Below the pieces are notes generated by a model that made no database searches, had not been told where the DNA came from, and saw only the letters and a program-made list of their open reading frames with translations. A DNA stretch of 64,000 nt, taken from positions 2,942,466 to 3,006,465 of the forward strand of contig CM041090.1 of the NCBI GenBank assembly GCA_023079485.1, written 5' to 3'. A program made the position numbers and the translations under genes. The stretch comes from Archilochus colubris (lineage: Eukaryota > Chordata > Aves > Apodiformes > Trochilidae). Below, piece by piece: positions 1-12,400 of the stretch. Position 1 is the stretch's first letter; every line of letters begins with the position of its first letter.

Positions 1-406
1 ATCTAATCCTCCCAACTATTATATAAAAAACAATAGAAGGACAGGGAAATGGAATATTTCCACATCATTTTATGAAACACTTAATCTTAGCATATTGTGT
101 TCAGCTCATGGAAGCCTGAAGGGAAGAAAGTGTGAAAAAGAAAGGTTTACTAGGGAGAGTTCCAAGCACCAAACACCGTTTGTTCTTCTAGAACAGTTGA
201 GATCCTTTTCTTTGGGAAGAAAAAGCTGCTTTTGCCTCTAATGTTGACAATAGCAGCAAGAAACAGAAGACTGATACTTGTTAAACCATAAAGGAAATTA
301 TATTTGCAGAAATGAAGGTCACTTTGCAAATCTCTGTATGAGCTAATTGAGATTGCTTCTTTTTTCCTTTTTCTTTTAATTTTTTTTTTTTTTTTTAAAT
401 TTACAG
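1..406 (+). other. PLA2G4E intron (partial)
   Basis: AT-rich intron sequence with a long T tract (380-396) that serves as the polypyrimidine tract of the next exon. I see no coding or repeat signal. Confidence 0.7.
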
Positions 407-447
407 AGGAGGGAAGAGCTGGAGGTTGAGTTTCAATTGGAGAAAAT
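407..447 (+). CDS. PLA2G4E: PLA2G4E exon a (linker after C2 domain)
   Basis: The 41-bp exon follows a long T tract and TTTACAG and ends at GTGAGT. It encodes residues 1-13 of the visible protein, including ELEVEF, a motif found just after the C2 domain in this family. It ends two bases into a codon. Confidence 0.75.
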
Positions 448-3400
448 GTGAGTAAAACCCCCTTACTGTGGCAGCAGCAGTTCAGAGGGGTGTCTTAGTG
501 CAGGAAAACTTCCTGACCACCCAGGATCATTTTAAAGGACAGCTTCACACTTCTTCCAAACTTAATATGCACATCAACAAACCGTTGAGAAAGGAAAATG
601 CCATGATATTGAAAATAGATCAGAATTTTGAATTCTGTGACTCTCTCCTAACATTTACATGGTACTTATGTTGTTCAGGGTTGGTTTACTGTAAATTGGG
701 CTGCAGCAAATCTACAGATTTTCTGGACATGATTCTCTGGGTAGTTATATATATAACTGTGACGTATCAGTCCTATTAAGGTTGTTACAAGCACTTTCCA
801 GTACTTTATTGCAATTGAAGAGTTTCTGCTTGGTAGTTATGTAGTGTCTAGTGAAAAGGGAACAAACTTCTACACACAACAGGAAGGAGCAAGTGAAAAA
901 AAAAAAATTGAGAGAATAATGTGTCTTGTTCAGGACAGTATTCAGATTAAATTTTTTATAAAATACATAATATTTGTTCTTGTTTTCTAGCCGGGGTCCT
1001 CCTGAAGCCATCCTCACAAATGGGGCACTAGTGGTAAAATATTATTTGCTTTGTTCTCTTCTGTTCTTTCCCACATCATTCCTTACCTTAGCTGTTTACA
1101 ATGGCAATGAAGGAAACATTGCAATTCTTTATCTTATAGTGATACTACTTCTATCTATTGTGATACTACTTCTCTCTGAAGCTTTATCTTTCAGGAGGCC
1201 AGCATGATACTAGAAGAGCCTTCATACTGCTATTTTTTCCCCTCTTTTCTCTGCATCCATTGAAAAATCAGTGTGTTTAGCAGAGCACCTCTTTCCACAT
1301 GAACTTAATTCTCACTTTCACTGGATCCAGCAGAAGTCTCCAACACAGCTGACCCCCACATTCAATCAGTGACAATGATCCTTCCAACATCTGGCAGCAC
1401 TGATGCTGAGGTGGCTGGATAAATAATTAAAGTTTTCTGTCCCCTCCCTGTCTGTTCTAGTGTCGTGAAGTAGCCTGCTTGGAAGTGTACTTGGAGAGCA
1501 GGATGAAAAAGAAGCACTTTTCAGGTAAGTTTCTTCATTCTTTAACTGAAGATTAGTGATTTAACCCTCTGTGACAATGCCTAGAAATTGCATCACCCTA
1601 ACACTAAGGCCACTGACCACATTGAAGGCATTTTGTAAAAACTTTGCAGTAGGAAATGCCCCCCATTCTGCAGCAGGTGTAGGTTCAGGGTTCTGATTTC
1701 ATGAGGAGCTTTGTGCCAGCCTAGAAACAACATTAGATGTGGGTACAGAAGGTATCTAAATCCCAAACTGAGATCCTGAAAGCCTCTGCTGTAGTACTGA
1801 TAAACCCTGGAGAATCTTCAAGCACAGCACTCAATGACCTTCACGTCCCTCACAAGTTTTGGCATTTTGGCTTCTGCATGTGCACAGAAACAACTCATTT
1901 TTTGCAGGGTGAGCCACTCCTCAGCTGGCTCCTGCCTGACCCTGATCAAGATTCAGAATCTAGAAGTTCCTCTGCTCACATCCCCTGAGGAACTGGACCT
2001 GGTAGGCAATCTCAGAGCATGCACAACACACAGCAGCAGGGTTAGCTGACCTCTTCATACAGACAGGCTCATCTGCTGCAGTCAGATCTTATTTTAGGGG
2101 ACTAAGAGCTTCTGTTGCTCATTATAGGTCCTGGAATTAGGATGATTTACAATGCAAGGGACCTGGTTGCACTCATTGCATCGTGATGCAACTGCAACAA
2201 AAATGCTGAAATCTAAAATTGAGTGCCATTTGCATCACGTTTCCATCTGGCTTCTTGTTCAGCCATTCCAAAGAGGGAACTAGCAGTAATGTTTGGGTCT
2301 TGAATGAATTTTTGAGGATAGCTTTCCAAACACAAAGGAATAGGAGAAGGGGTTTGTTCAAAGCTACCTTTTGCTTCTTTTTTTCCTTTCTCTTTGTTTT
2401 TCTTTTTTCTTTAAAATTAGAAGTAACTTTGTGTTTGTGTTTTATCTTGTTTTAGAGAATGAGCTGACATTGACACTGAGAGGATCATTTGAAGAAACTC
2501 AGAGAGTTCCACTGGGCTGTGACTCCCACCTTCCAGATGCCACTTGCTTCCACTATGCCAAATACAAGCAACCATCCCTGGATGTTGTGCTCACAAAGAG
2601 CAGGAGACTTCCCAGCTGTGTAGGTTACCCCAGAACATGGGCCCACAGTTAGTCCTCTGATCTAATCTGATCTTTACATGAGTAGGCAGCAAAAAAGGGG
2701 AAAATTTCTATCTTTAACAAAAATCCCTCTGACTCCTTTTTAGTGTTCTTGTGTGTCATGTGGAGCAAGAAGGAGCAGATGCATCCCCCTGACTCTCCCT
2801 CTGAAGTCCCTGCCCTGGGAGCAGGAGGTGGTTGGTCAGGTAAGGTGTCTGCTGGCTGCAGGGAACACTTTGCAAGCTTTTAAAAAGCAGTGCTAGTTGC
2901 CAAGAAGCAGAAACTCAAAGGCCACCTCTCTTTATACAGAGCCAGTTGTTTTCCAACCTGCCACTAACCTACAGCAGGGCATAATGAAGTAAATTTTTTG
3001 CAGCAAAATCAAATTGAAAACCCAGGGGAGAAGGAGGACAAATCAAGATATTCAAGCTGTTGCTCATGCTCTTTCTGTTGTCCCTGTCCTTAGCCAGGCT
3101 GGAGGTCACTGGGTGCCACTGGGACAGATGGGTGATGCCACACTTATGGGGTGCTCAGCTTCTTTGGCTTCCCCTTGTATCTCACATTGCTGTGTGAGAC
3201 TTAGTTTTAAGACCCATATTTAATAGTGGAGCAATTCTGGTTATGTTTATGATTACCCAAAAGAGCTCTGTTCCATTCTAAGTGGGGAAAAAAGGGGCTG
3301 TTTAAAACAAAATATTAATATTCCTTCATTTTACCTTTCTGATTTGCAGCACAGAAAATTTGATTTGCACTTTAAGGTGAAAAAATGGTAAGATACATTA

Positions 3401-6400
3401 TTTGTCTTCCTTTTGTGTTTCTCCCCTTTATTCTTTGAATTGTCAATCAAGTTCTTGCCCCTTTCTTACTGCCTGCTTCCTGAATGCTGGCTCATCCTCA
3501 TTTCAAACTATAAAATAAAATGGCCTCAGTTCACTACCCAGAGATTTTCAGCGGCCATGGGTTTCTGTAATGGGACTATGCAGTGAGCTATGCAAGGGTT
3601 TTATAAAGAACATGCCAATTTCCTATTGATATTTTGCTGCAATCAAAATTAGGTGCTAACGACCACCGTAGACACTCTTTGATACCTCTTTAAATTATTA
3701 TCAGATGTTTATTTTCTAATAAAAGCAGAATTTCAAAACTAGTTGAAAGAAAACTTTCTGTTTCCCAAGCTCAGGGAACGAAAAAAAATAATAATAGAAG
3801 ACCAAAGTTCTACTGCCTGGTCACTCTAGGATATGAAATACATTGCAATAATAGATATACCTGCATTTATTTTTTTAATGTCTTCTTAAAGAAAGAAATG
3901 CTCATTAGCTCAGTCAAGTGATTGCTTATTTCTAAAGCAAGAAACACATTGTGTGTTTTGTGATATGCTTAAGGCCTGGGTAAAATTTAGAAGATGAATA
4001 TGTTAGATTATCATAGAATCACAGAATCCTAGGGGTTGGAAGGGACCTCGAAAGATCATCTAGTCCAACCCCCCCCTGCCAGAGCAGGGCCACCTAGAGT
4101 ACCTCGCATAGGAACGTGTCCAGGTGGGTTTTGAATGTCTCCAGTGAAGGAGACTCCACGACCCCCCTGGGCAGCCTGTTCCAGGGCTCTGTCACCCTTA
4201 CAGGAAAAACATTTTTCCGGATATTCAACTTGAACCTCCTGTGCTCCAATTTACACCCATTACCCCTTGTCCTATCACTGGTCACTACTGAGAAAAGCCT
4301 AACTCCATCTCCTTGACACTCACCCCTTACATATTTGAAGACATTGATGAGGTCACCCCTCAGTCTCCTTTTCTCCAAACTAAAGAGACCCAGCTCCCTC
4401 AGCCTTTCCTCATAAGGGAGATGTTCCACTCCCTTCATCATCTTAGTAGCTCTGCGCTGGACTCTTTCAAGCACTTCCCTGTCCTTCTTGAACTGAGGGG
4501 CCCAGAACTGGACACAATACTCCAGGTGCGGCCTCACCAATGCAGAATAGAGGGGGAGGAGAACCTCTCTTGACCTACTAACCACACCCTTTCTAATGCA
4601 CCCCAGGATGCCATTGGCCTTCTTGGCCACAAGGGCACATTGCTGGCTCATGGTCATCTTCTTGTCAACCAGGACCCCCAGGTCTCTTTCACCTACACTG
4701 CTCTCCAGCAGGTCAGCCCCCAACCTATACTGGGTCATCGTGTTGTTGATTTATGTAGGACTTTCCCTTCCCTTACAATGGCAGCTGCATCTCCTCTTGT
4801 GCTTTATTTCCAGTAAATGACTTTCCCAGCAGCTTCCAAACCATAGTGCTTATAAGTACCCATAGATGATTATATCATCCACTCCCCCCCCCCAAAAAAA
4901 AGCATTCAAAGACGGGTCAGTGTTAGACCGGGTAACTCTTTAAGGTGAGTTTAAAAGCCACCTGTAAACCACTGCCCTCTGCAGGCTTTTGGCTTTAAGT
5001 CTGAAAAGGAGCAATGCTGTTTCTTGGAGCTGTGTTTAATTTCGGGCATCTTCAGCAAGAAAACAAAGAAACAAAACGAAAAGCAAAACCAAAAAACCAA
5101 AGGAATAAAAAAGAAAAACAAAAACCCCACAAACCATCTTTGAGCTGCGTTTAATTTTGGGCATCTTTAGCAAGAAAACAACAACAAAAACACCAAAAAA
5201 CCACAAACAAACCAAAAACCAAAAAACAACAACAAAAAAAAAACCAAAAAAAACCCAACAAAAAAAACCAACCCACAACCCATCTTAGTCCAAAGGCAGA
5301 TTCAGTGTTCTCCAGGAACAAACTGAAACCCTTCATTCCTTCCTGTTTTGCTGTACATGATCTGATGGTGAATGTGTCTGTTCATGAAGCAAATGAAATT
5401 AAAAAGCTGAATTGGACTCTAAACATGATGTGAGAGACCTGATCCTTTTTTCCAGCCAGGAAGACCTCGATGTCCGCCTGGGGTTTGAGCTGTGTGCCCA
5501 GGAACAGGATTTCATTCTCAAGAGGAAGAAGGTGGCTGCAGCTGCTCTGAAGGACATTCTGCATCTGGAGGAGGACTTGGAGGACCAGGAGGTATCTGAG
5601 ACAGAATTGTTCTCTGCTTTCTCTGCAGCTGAGTTTTAATATTTAGCACTTGTGTTCAGCTCTCATTTTCCAGAGTAAAGTTCCCTGTGCAAGCCCTGGC
5701 TGACATCTTTTCTCTATTCTAGGGAAGAAAAGGAGGTCTCATGGGAAACACTAAAAAAAGCTGTAGCCCTGCTGCTACAGAATCAAGCTTTTTGTCAACT
5801 AGCAGTCTGCACAATCACTTAGAGAAGGGCCAGGTCCTCTCAGGACCAAAGACAAAGCTTATTTTAGGCCTCATAGTCATCTGCACCAGATCTAAACCAT
5901 TGATTCTGCTCTTCTTGCCCTCACTGTTTAAATAGGACTTGAGTTTGTTTTGCCTGGTGAAGCCAGGATTGATGGCTCAGTGAGCTCAGCACACTGGCAG
6001 CCTGACTTCACCTGCTGCTGATCATGATCATGAGCTTGCTTGGCAAATGGGAATGATAGTGGGTCTAAATCAGGGAAAAATCAGGTTTATCTACTTTCAC
6101 TTTAGTCCCACAACTGCAGCATAAAACTTGAATGCAGATGGGAAGATGACAAGTTGGCCTTAACTGAGCTCAGCAGCTTTTTTGCATGGCTGGACCCTTC
6201 ACATATGAGACCTTGTCTTTAAATGCCAGCACTCTGAGGTTTGGGCCATTTCCTTCCCCTCAGCTGTAGAGGCACCCAAACTTCCATGCTGAACAAGCTC
6301 CCAAGAGTCCTCTGATGATTTGAGTTGAACTGTAAAGGCAACACTTAAGTTTTTTTTGCCTTAAGTTTTTTTTTTTTTTGTTCCTGGAGAACACTGAATC

Positions 6401-9400
6401 TTCCTTTGGACTAAGATGGGTTGTGAGTTGTTTTTTTGTTTTGTTTTGGTTTTTTGCCATCTGATCAAAATCTGGTTCAGATGGCAAGAGGTACCATTCC
6501 CTTTTTAATTTTGTTTTTTGCTTCTCCATGTTATTTGTTTCACAACAGAGCACTGAAAATGTGATGTAGGAGATGCTGGATCTCATGCTAATTCAAAGCT
6601 GCTTGGCAGAGGAAACATGAAGTATTTTGTACTCCACCTGTGATTCATTATTAGTTCAGGCTTTTCTTCTCCTTGCAGACAGGTGGCATGCATCATCTTT
6701 ATTACCTTATCAGTGCTGTAACTTTCTCTTTTCTCATCCACGATGTCCCTCTCCCTTCTCATCCCATTTCACTAAATATGTATTTTGGGTTTGAACAGGT
6801 ACCTGTGGTGGCAATCATGACAACAGGTGGTGGAACCAGAGCTCTGACAGCCATGTATGCTCACCTGCTCAGTGTGCAGGAACTGAATGTCTTGGACTGT
6901 GTCTCATACATCACTGGTTTATCTGGCACAACATGGTAAGAATAAAAAAAAAGCAACATTTTCCTAGGAATTTTCTATATGGGATGTCAAAAAACTGATC
7001 AGAAGTGTTGCAGCATCTTTACTCTCAAGGAAGGGCTTTCTTCTTCTGCTGTAGTTTTTTTCTTGTTTTCTTTGGTGGGTATTTGCCAGCATTTGGGATT
7101 AATTCAGTCCTGACTAAACATGTGGATGGTACCATGCCCATGTGCATTGCATGTAAATCAAAGCATGGTAGCTTCCCAAAGCTCTGCTTCAGAACTCACA
7201 ATTTCCTTGGGTTTCTTTTCTTTTTTGACTTAGGACCATGTCAAACTTGTATGAAGATCCTGACTGGTCCCAGAAGGACCTCAAGGAAACACTCAAAGAT
7301 GCCCGAAAGCATGTGCTAAAAAATAAATTCCTCACTTGTTTTGCCCCTGATCGTCTGAAATACTATTTGAAAGAGTTGTTCCAGAGGAAACAGGAGGGAC
7401 ATCAGATGTGTTTCACAGATCTCTGGGGACTCATCATTGAAACCATGTTACATGAAAAGGTATGAGAGCAGCACCTTTCTCTTCATCCTTGAGTATTTAA
7501 TGAATATAGAGCTGAGGGCAGACAGTAAATAAAAAATGGGATGAGACTGGGAGGGACCTCTGGAGATCTTCTTGTCCAACAGCAGTGCTCAAGCAATGTC
7601 AGTGAGAGCTGTCTGCCCTTAACCACAGGGTTTTTTTAGCATCTCCACAGGTGAAGACCACACTGCTTCTCAGGGCAATGCCAGTGTTTCATCACCCTTA
7701 CAGAACATGGTTTTTTGCATGTTTGTTTGTTTTTCAGATGGATGCCTAAAGCTTGTGCCTTGGTTGTATCATTCATTGTGGGGTTTTGGGTGTATTATGC
7801 AGATTTTAGCATCACACCTGGTGCAGAAAGGGTGGTGGAGAAACAGTGATAAGTTTATAGTATGAACAACTTTAAAACAAACTCACATGCAAATATTTAA
7901 ATGAGAATCCTGCTGTCCTTTTAAGAGAGATGCACAGCAAAAGAAAAAAAATATTACAAACACAAAGACAAACTTTGGCCTCCTCAATCAACTGTTAAGA
8001 GAAATCCCATGGGAAAGGGTGTTAGAAGATAAAGGGGCTCAAGACAGCTGGTCAATATTCAAGGACCACTATTTGCAAGCACAGAATCAGAGTGTTCCTA
8101 TGGTTAGGAAATCTAGTAAGGGAGCTAGGAGGCCAGCATGGTTAAAAAAGGAACTGCTGGGAAAACTTAAGTGGAAAAGGAAAATCTACAGATCATGGAA
8201 GGGGGGGCTGGTCACTTGGGAGGAATATAGGACTGTTGTCAGAGGATGTAGGGAGGCAATTAGGAAAGCTAAGGCCTCCTTGGAACTTAACCTTGCAAGT
8301 CAGGTTAAGGATAATAGAAAGGGCTTTTTCAAATACATAGCTAGCAAAACTAACACTAGAGGCAATATTGGCCCACTAAGGAATGAGCTGGGAGCCCTGG
8401 TGACAGAGGATATAAAGAAGGCAGAGGTGCTGAATGCCTTCTTTGCCTCTGTCTTTACTCCTGCGGGGTTTCCGCATGAGCCCCAGATTCATTTAGCCCC
8501 AGAAGTAGTCAAGATAGATGAGGAGTTAGACATAGTAGATGAGGATTGGGTTAGGGATCAGCTGAGTAATCTGGACATCCATAAGTCGATGGGTCCAGAT
8601 GGAATGCATCCAAGGGTGCTGAGGGAGCTGGCGGAGGTCATTGCTAGGCCACTCTCCATCATCTTCAGTAAGTCATGGGTAACAGGAGAGGTGCCTGAGG
8701 ACTGGAGAAGTGGTGACCAGTGATAGGACAAGGGGTAATGGGTGTAAATTGGAGCATAGGAGGTTCAAGTTGAATATCCGGAAAATTTTTTTTCCTGTAA
8801 GGGTGACAGAGCCCTGGAACAGGCTGCCCAGGGGGGTCGTGGAGTCTCCTTCACTGGAGACATTCAAAACCCGCCTGGACACGTTCCTATGCGAAGTGCT
8901 CTAGGTGGCCCTGCTCTGGCAGGGGGGGTTGGACTAGATGATCTTTCGAGGTCCCTTCCAACCCCTAGGATTCTATGATTCTATGACAGCCTCTCCAACT
9001 TGCTGATGGGATTCTGTCACCCTGTAAACATTTCCACCCAAAGGCAAGGTTCAGGCTCTATTTTAGCATTTGTGAATATTTCCTTCCCAGTAGGTCATTT
9101 CTACTCAAGAAAGAGAAAACATTCCCCCTGTACTCCAAATAACTCCACACACATCCAGATTTGCACTGGAGGCTCCCTGGGTGTGGCTCAGCAGGGTGCT
9201 GGGGGTATCCCTGCAGTGCCACAGCCCTGTTCCCTGGATTGACACCATCCAAAGGAAGCACAGTGACACAGTGACATAGCCACCCCTCCAAGGGCTGTTC
9301 CAGAAAGGGGGAGCAGCTGCAGCTCTCCTTCCAGCAGGATCTGAAGTCAGAACTCTCTCATGCTTGGGCAGAGCTCCCAAACTATCCCTTCCTTTCCACC

Positions 9401-12400
9401 CTGCCTGACTATGTATGATGCTCTGTCACATGAAGAAGAGAGTCAAGCCTCACTGAAATTAACTCTGTCTGTGGCTTGGCTCAGTCACAGAGCTGAGAAA
9501 AATGTGATTTTCTAGTCACCAAGGACAGGGCTTACTCTTTCAGAATGAAATATGCCATGCCAAGAGTGCTTTCAAATATTTTCAGTTTCCTGAACTAAAT
9601 AATGTGAATAAGAATATTTTCTTCCTACCATCAAAATATCAGAATTTTTTTTTTTTTGTCATATGAACTTAACTTAGGACTATGTGTATGCTGAAGTGCT
9701 GGATCTGGGGAGGGTCACAGACAGGAGTGATAGAACCTCTCTGAACTAAACTGGTGTGAAACATCCTGGCTGGAGTCAAGGATGCATTGTGTTGGCAAAG
9801 CCCAGGATTAGATGAAGTGGGAGGCCCTTTGTGTCGTCTAACTTATCTCAACTACTTTTCTTTTCCAAATCAGGAGGACTGCCATAAGCTCACAGATCAG
9901 CAGCTGGCACTCAGCCAGGGTCAGAATCCCCTGCCCATCTACCTCTCTCTCAATGTGAAGGATAAAATCAGCGACCAGGATTTTAGAGGTAAAACCAGAA
10001 ATGTATTTAACAGTTAAACCCAATATGGGTCAGTTTAGGACTTGATAAAGAAATCAGTTCAATGCACAAATCCTCTAAAGGGCCAGGATGCCTTCTACTT
10101 TTAAGTAGAATTTTAATAGTTAATTTTTTTTAACATCTTAGTATATGCAACTGTATTCAGGTTCAGAATCAGTATGATGAGAGACATCATCATGAAATCA
10201 TCTGTTCATTTACCTCAGAAACATAAAGTCTGTAGTGAAATTTAAATATAACAGGACAATTCACTAGACATGTTCCACACTCTGAAATATGTAGTGAGAC
10301 AGGACCAGGTGCCCTGAGTTATTGATGAGTGGGTGTGGGTTCACCTGTGTCTGGCCTCCCTCCTGAGCATGTGCAGGAGCAGGGGGCCAATAAGAGAGCA
10401 GCTGACACCCATGGAGAGAGCTCTCACTCTTCAGTGAGGATGGAGAAGTCCACAGCTAGAGGAGCTCCAGGAGCAGGCAAGAAGGGGTAGATCCCGGAGC
10501 CCCAGGAACAGCCCTAGGACATTGTCCAGGAATGGGCTAAACCCCGAGGCCTCAGGATCAGCCCTAGGAGCAAGAAGGGCTCCTCCCGCTACAGAAATAT
10601 ATGGTGAATAAATGTCTATTTGCAAAGTGTGTCAGTTAGAAACAAGTGTGCTATAACCTGGCCAATATCATACATTTTATTCAACTAATTCTGCCTTCTG
10701 CTGCTGTCATCAGTCTATCTTCTGCTTTTTCTTTCAGAATGGGTGGAATTCACCCCTTATGAGGTAGGATTTCCAAAATACGGTGCCTATATTCGTGCAG
10801 AAGATTTTGGTAGTGAGTTCTACATGGGTCGCCTGATGAAGAAAGTCCCAGAATCCAGAATCTGCTTTTTAGAAGGTGATTTGTTGCTCCATGGAAGTGT
10901 AGTGTAATATGATCCACTCCTGCACAAACCTCTCTTTTTAAATGAAATAGCATATTTTTTTTTTACCTACCAGTATACAGTAAAATATTAGAACTGATAA
11001 CAGATCACAATCTGTAAGATTTTTCATTTTTGCTGCAATTTTATTCAGCTGAACATATTTATTTTTACTTGATATGTGGTTATGCTTACTGACACGAGGC
11101 CTTCACAATACTCACAGATCTTTGTGAGCAAAAAAAGCTGTGTAAGATTGCTGCGAAGTTAAATCATGAGGCTCTTCTGTACCCCCAGTCTCCAAAGAGC
11201 TGTTAATATACAATGTTCCTTCTACAGCTAACCCTGATTAATCCAGCAGGATAAAACTTCCCTTCCAAAGTGCAACAAACACATCACAATATTTAACGTG
11301 CTTCCCTCCTGCGTAAGAACAGCAAAAGCAGTAAGGAAATCTTTTTTTCCCTTTTGTGAAAGCAATCTCTTGCCTCATTGCTCTTCCTGCTTCCACCAAT
11401 TGCAAAAAGGAAGTTTCAGGGGGGTTCTGAGCAGGCTCTTTGCCTGTGTGGAGATTTCTCTACAGCTTGGGGTGAGGTGGGAGCTGTCAGTCTCCCCATC
11501 CCCAGCTGCAATATCAACTTGATACCCCCTTGGATTCCCCTTTTGGGCTTATAAATGCCAGTAGGTGACCAGCCCCCTCCCTACACCTCCCACCCTGACT
11601 TTCCTCTTCTCTAGAGCAATGCTGAGGTATTTTTATCCCTTCTCCCTGCCAATGACCCAGAGTTGTCTCATTCAGGCAATGCTGCTTAATTTGGTGACAC
11701 AGTTATTTGGCAGGTTTGCAGAAAATTCTGTTCTGTTTAATATCTTCATTGATGATTTAGATGAGGGGATTGAGTCCATCATCAGCAAATTTGCAGATGA
11801 CACCAAGCTGGGGGGAGTGTGGATCAGCTGGAAGGCAGGAGGGCTCTGCAGAGGGACCTGGACAGACTGGAGAGTTGGGCTGATCCCAACGGGATGAGGT
11901 TCAACATTCCAAGTGCCGGGTCCTGCACTTTGGCCACAACAACCCCATGGGGAGCTCCAGGCTGGGCACAGAGTGGCAGAAAGGGACCTGGGAGTCTGGA
12001 TTGCCAGAAGCTGAACATGAGCCAGCAGTGTGCCCAGGTGGCCAAGAAGGCCAATGGCATCCTGGGCTGGCTCAGGAACAGCGTGGCCAGCAGGTCCAGG
12101 GAAGGGATTCTGCCCCTGTGCTCAGCCCTGGTGAGGCCACAGCTTGAGTCCTGTGTCCAGTTCTGGGCCCCTCAGCTCAGGAAGGAGATTGAGGTGCTGG
12201 AGCAGGTCCAAAGGAGGGCAACTGGGCTGGTGAAGGGACTCGAGCACAGACCCTATGAGGAGAGGCTGAGGGAGCTGGGGGTGTTGAGGCTGGAGAAGAG
12301 GAGGCTCAGGGGAGACCTCATCACTCTCTCCAACTCCCTGAAAGGAGGTTGGAGCCAGGGGGGGGTTGGGCTCTTTTCCCAGGCAACTCTCAGCAAGACA

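Larger units (their letters stand above)
3388..5455 (+). other. PLA2G4E intron with CR1 and A/C-rich repeats
   Basis: This intron holds a minus-strand CR1 (4011-4747), an A/C-rich minisatellite-like block (5024-5285) and the left arm of a 51-bp inverted repeat (5269-5319). Confidence 0.8.
7460..9873 (+). other. PLA2G4E intron with two CR1 insertions
   Basis: The intron contains the CR1 pieces at 7535-7712 and 7969-8985. From 8986 to 9873 I see only unique sequence; the overlapping small open frames there have no recognisable product. Confidence 0.7.

Noticed and set aside
2761..2839. Alternative reading of the exon at 2744 ([18 protein letters not shown] frame)
   Set aside because: It breaks phase with the exons before and after; the CSCVSC frame fits both.
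4094..4738. 214-codon minus-strand open frame as a host gene
   Set aside because: It is the C-terminal part of CR1 ORF2 inside a truncated repeat.
5036..5336. Minus-strand frames rich in Phe, Val and Trp
   Set aside because: Translation of the A/C-rich low-complexity block.
9000..9380. Overlapping open frames in a PLA2G4E intron
   Set aside because: Short, on both strands, without splice sites or recognisable domains.
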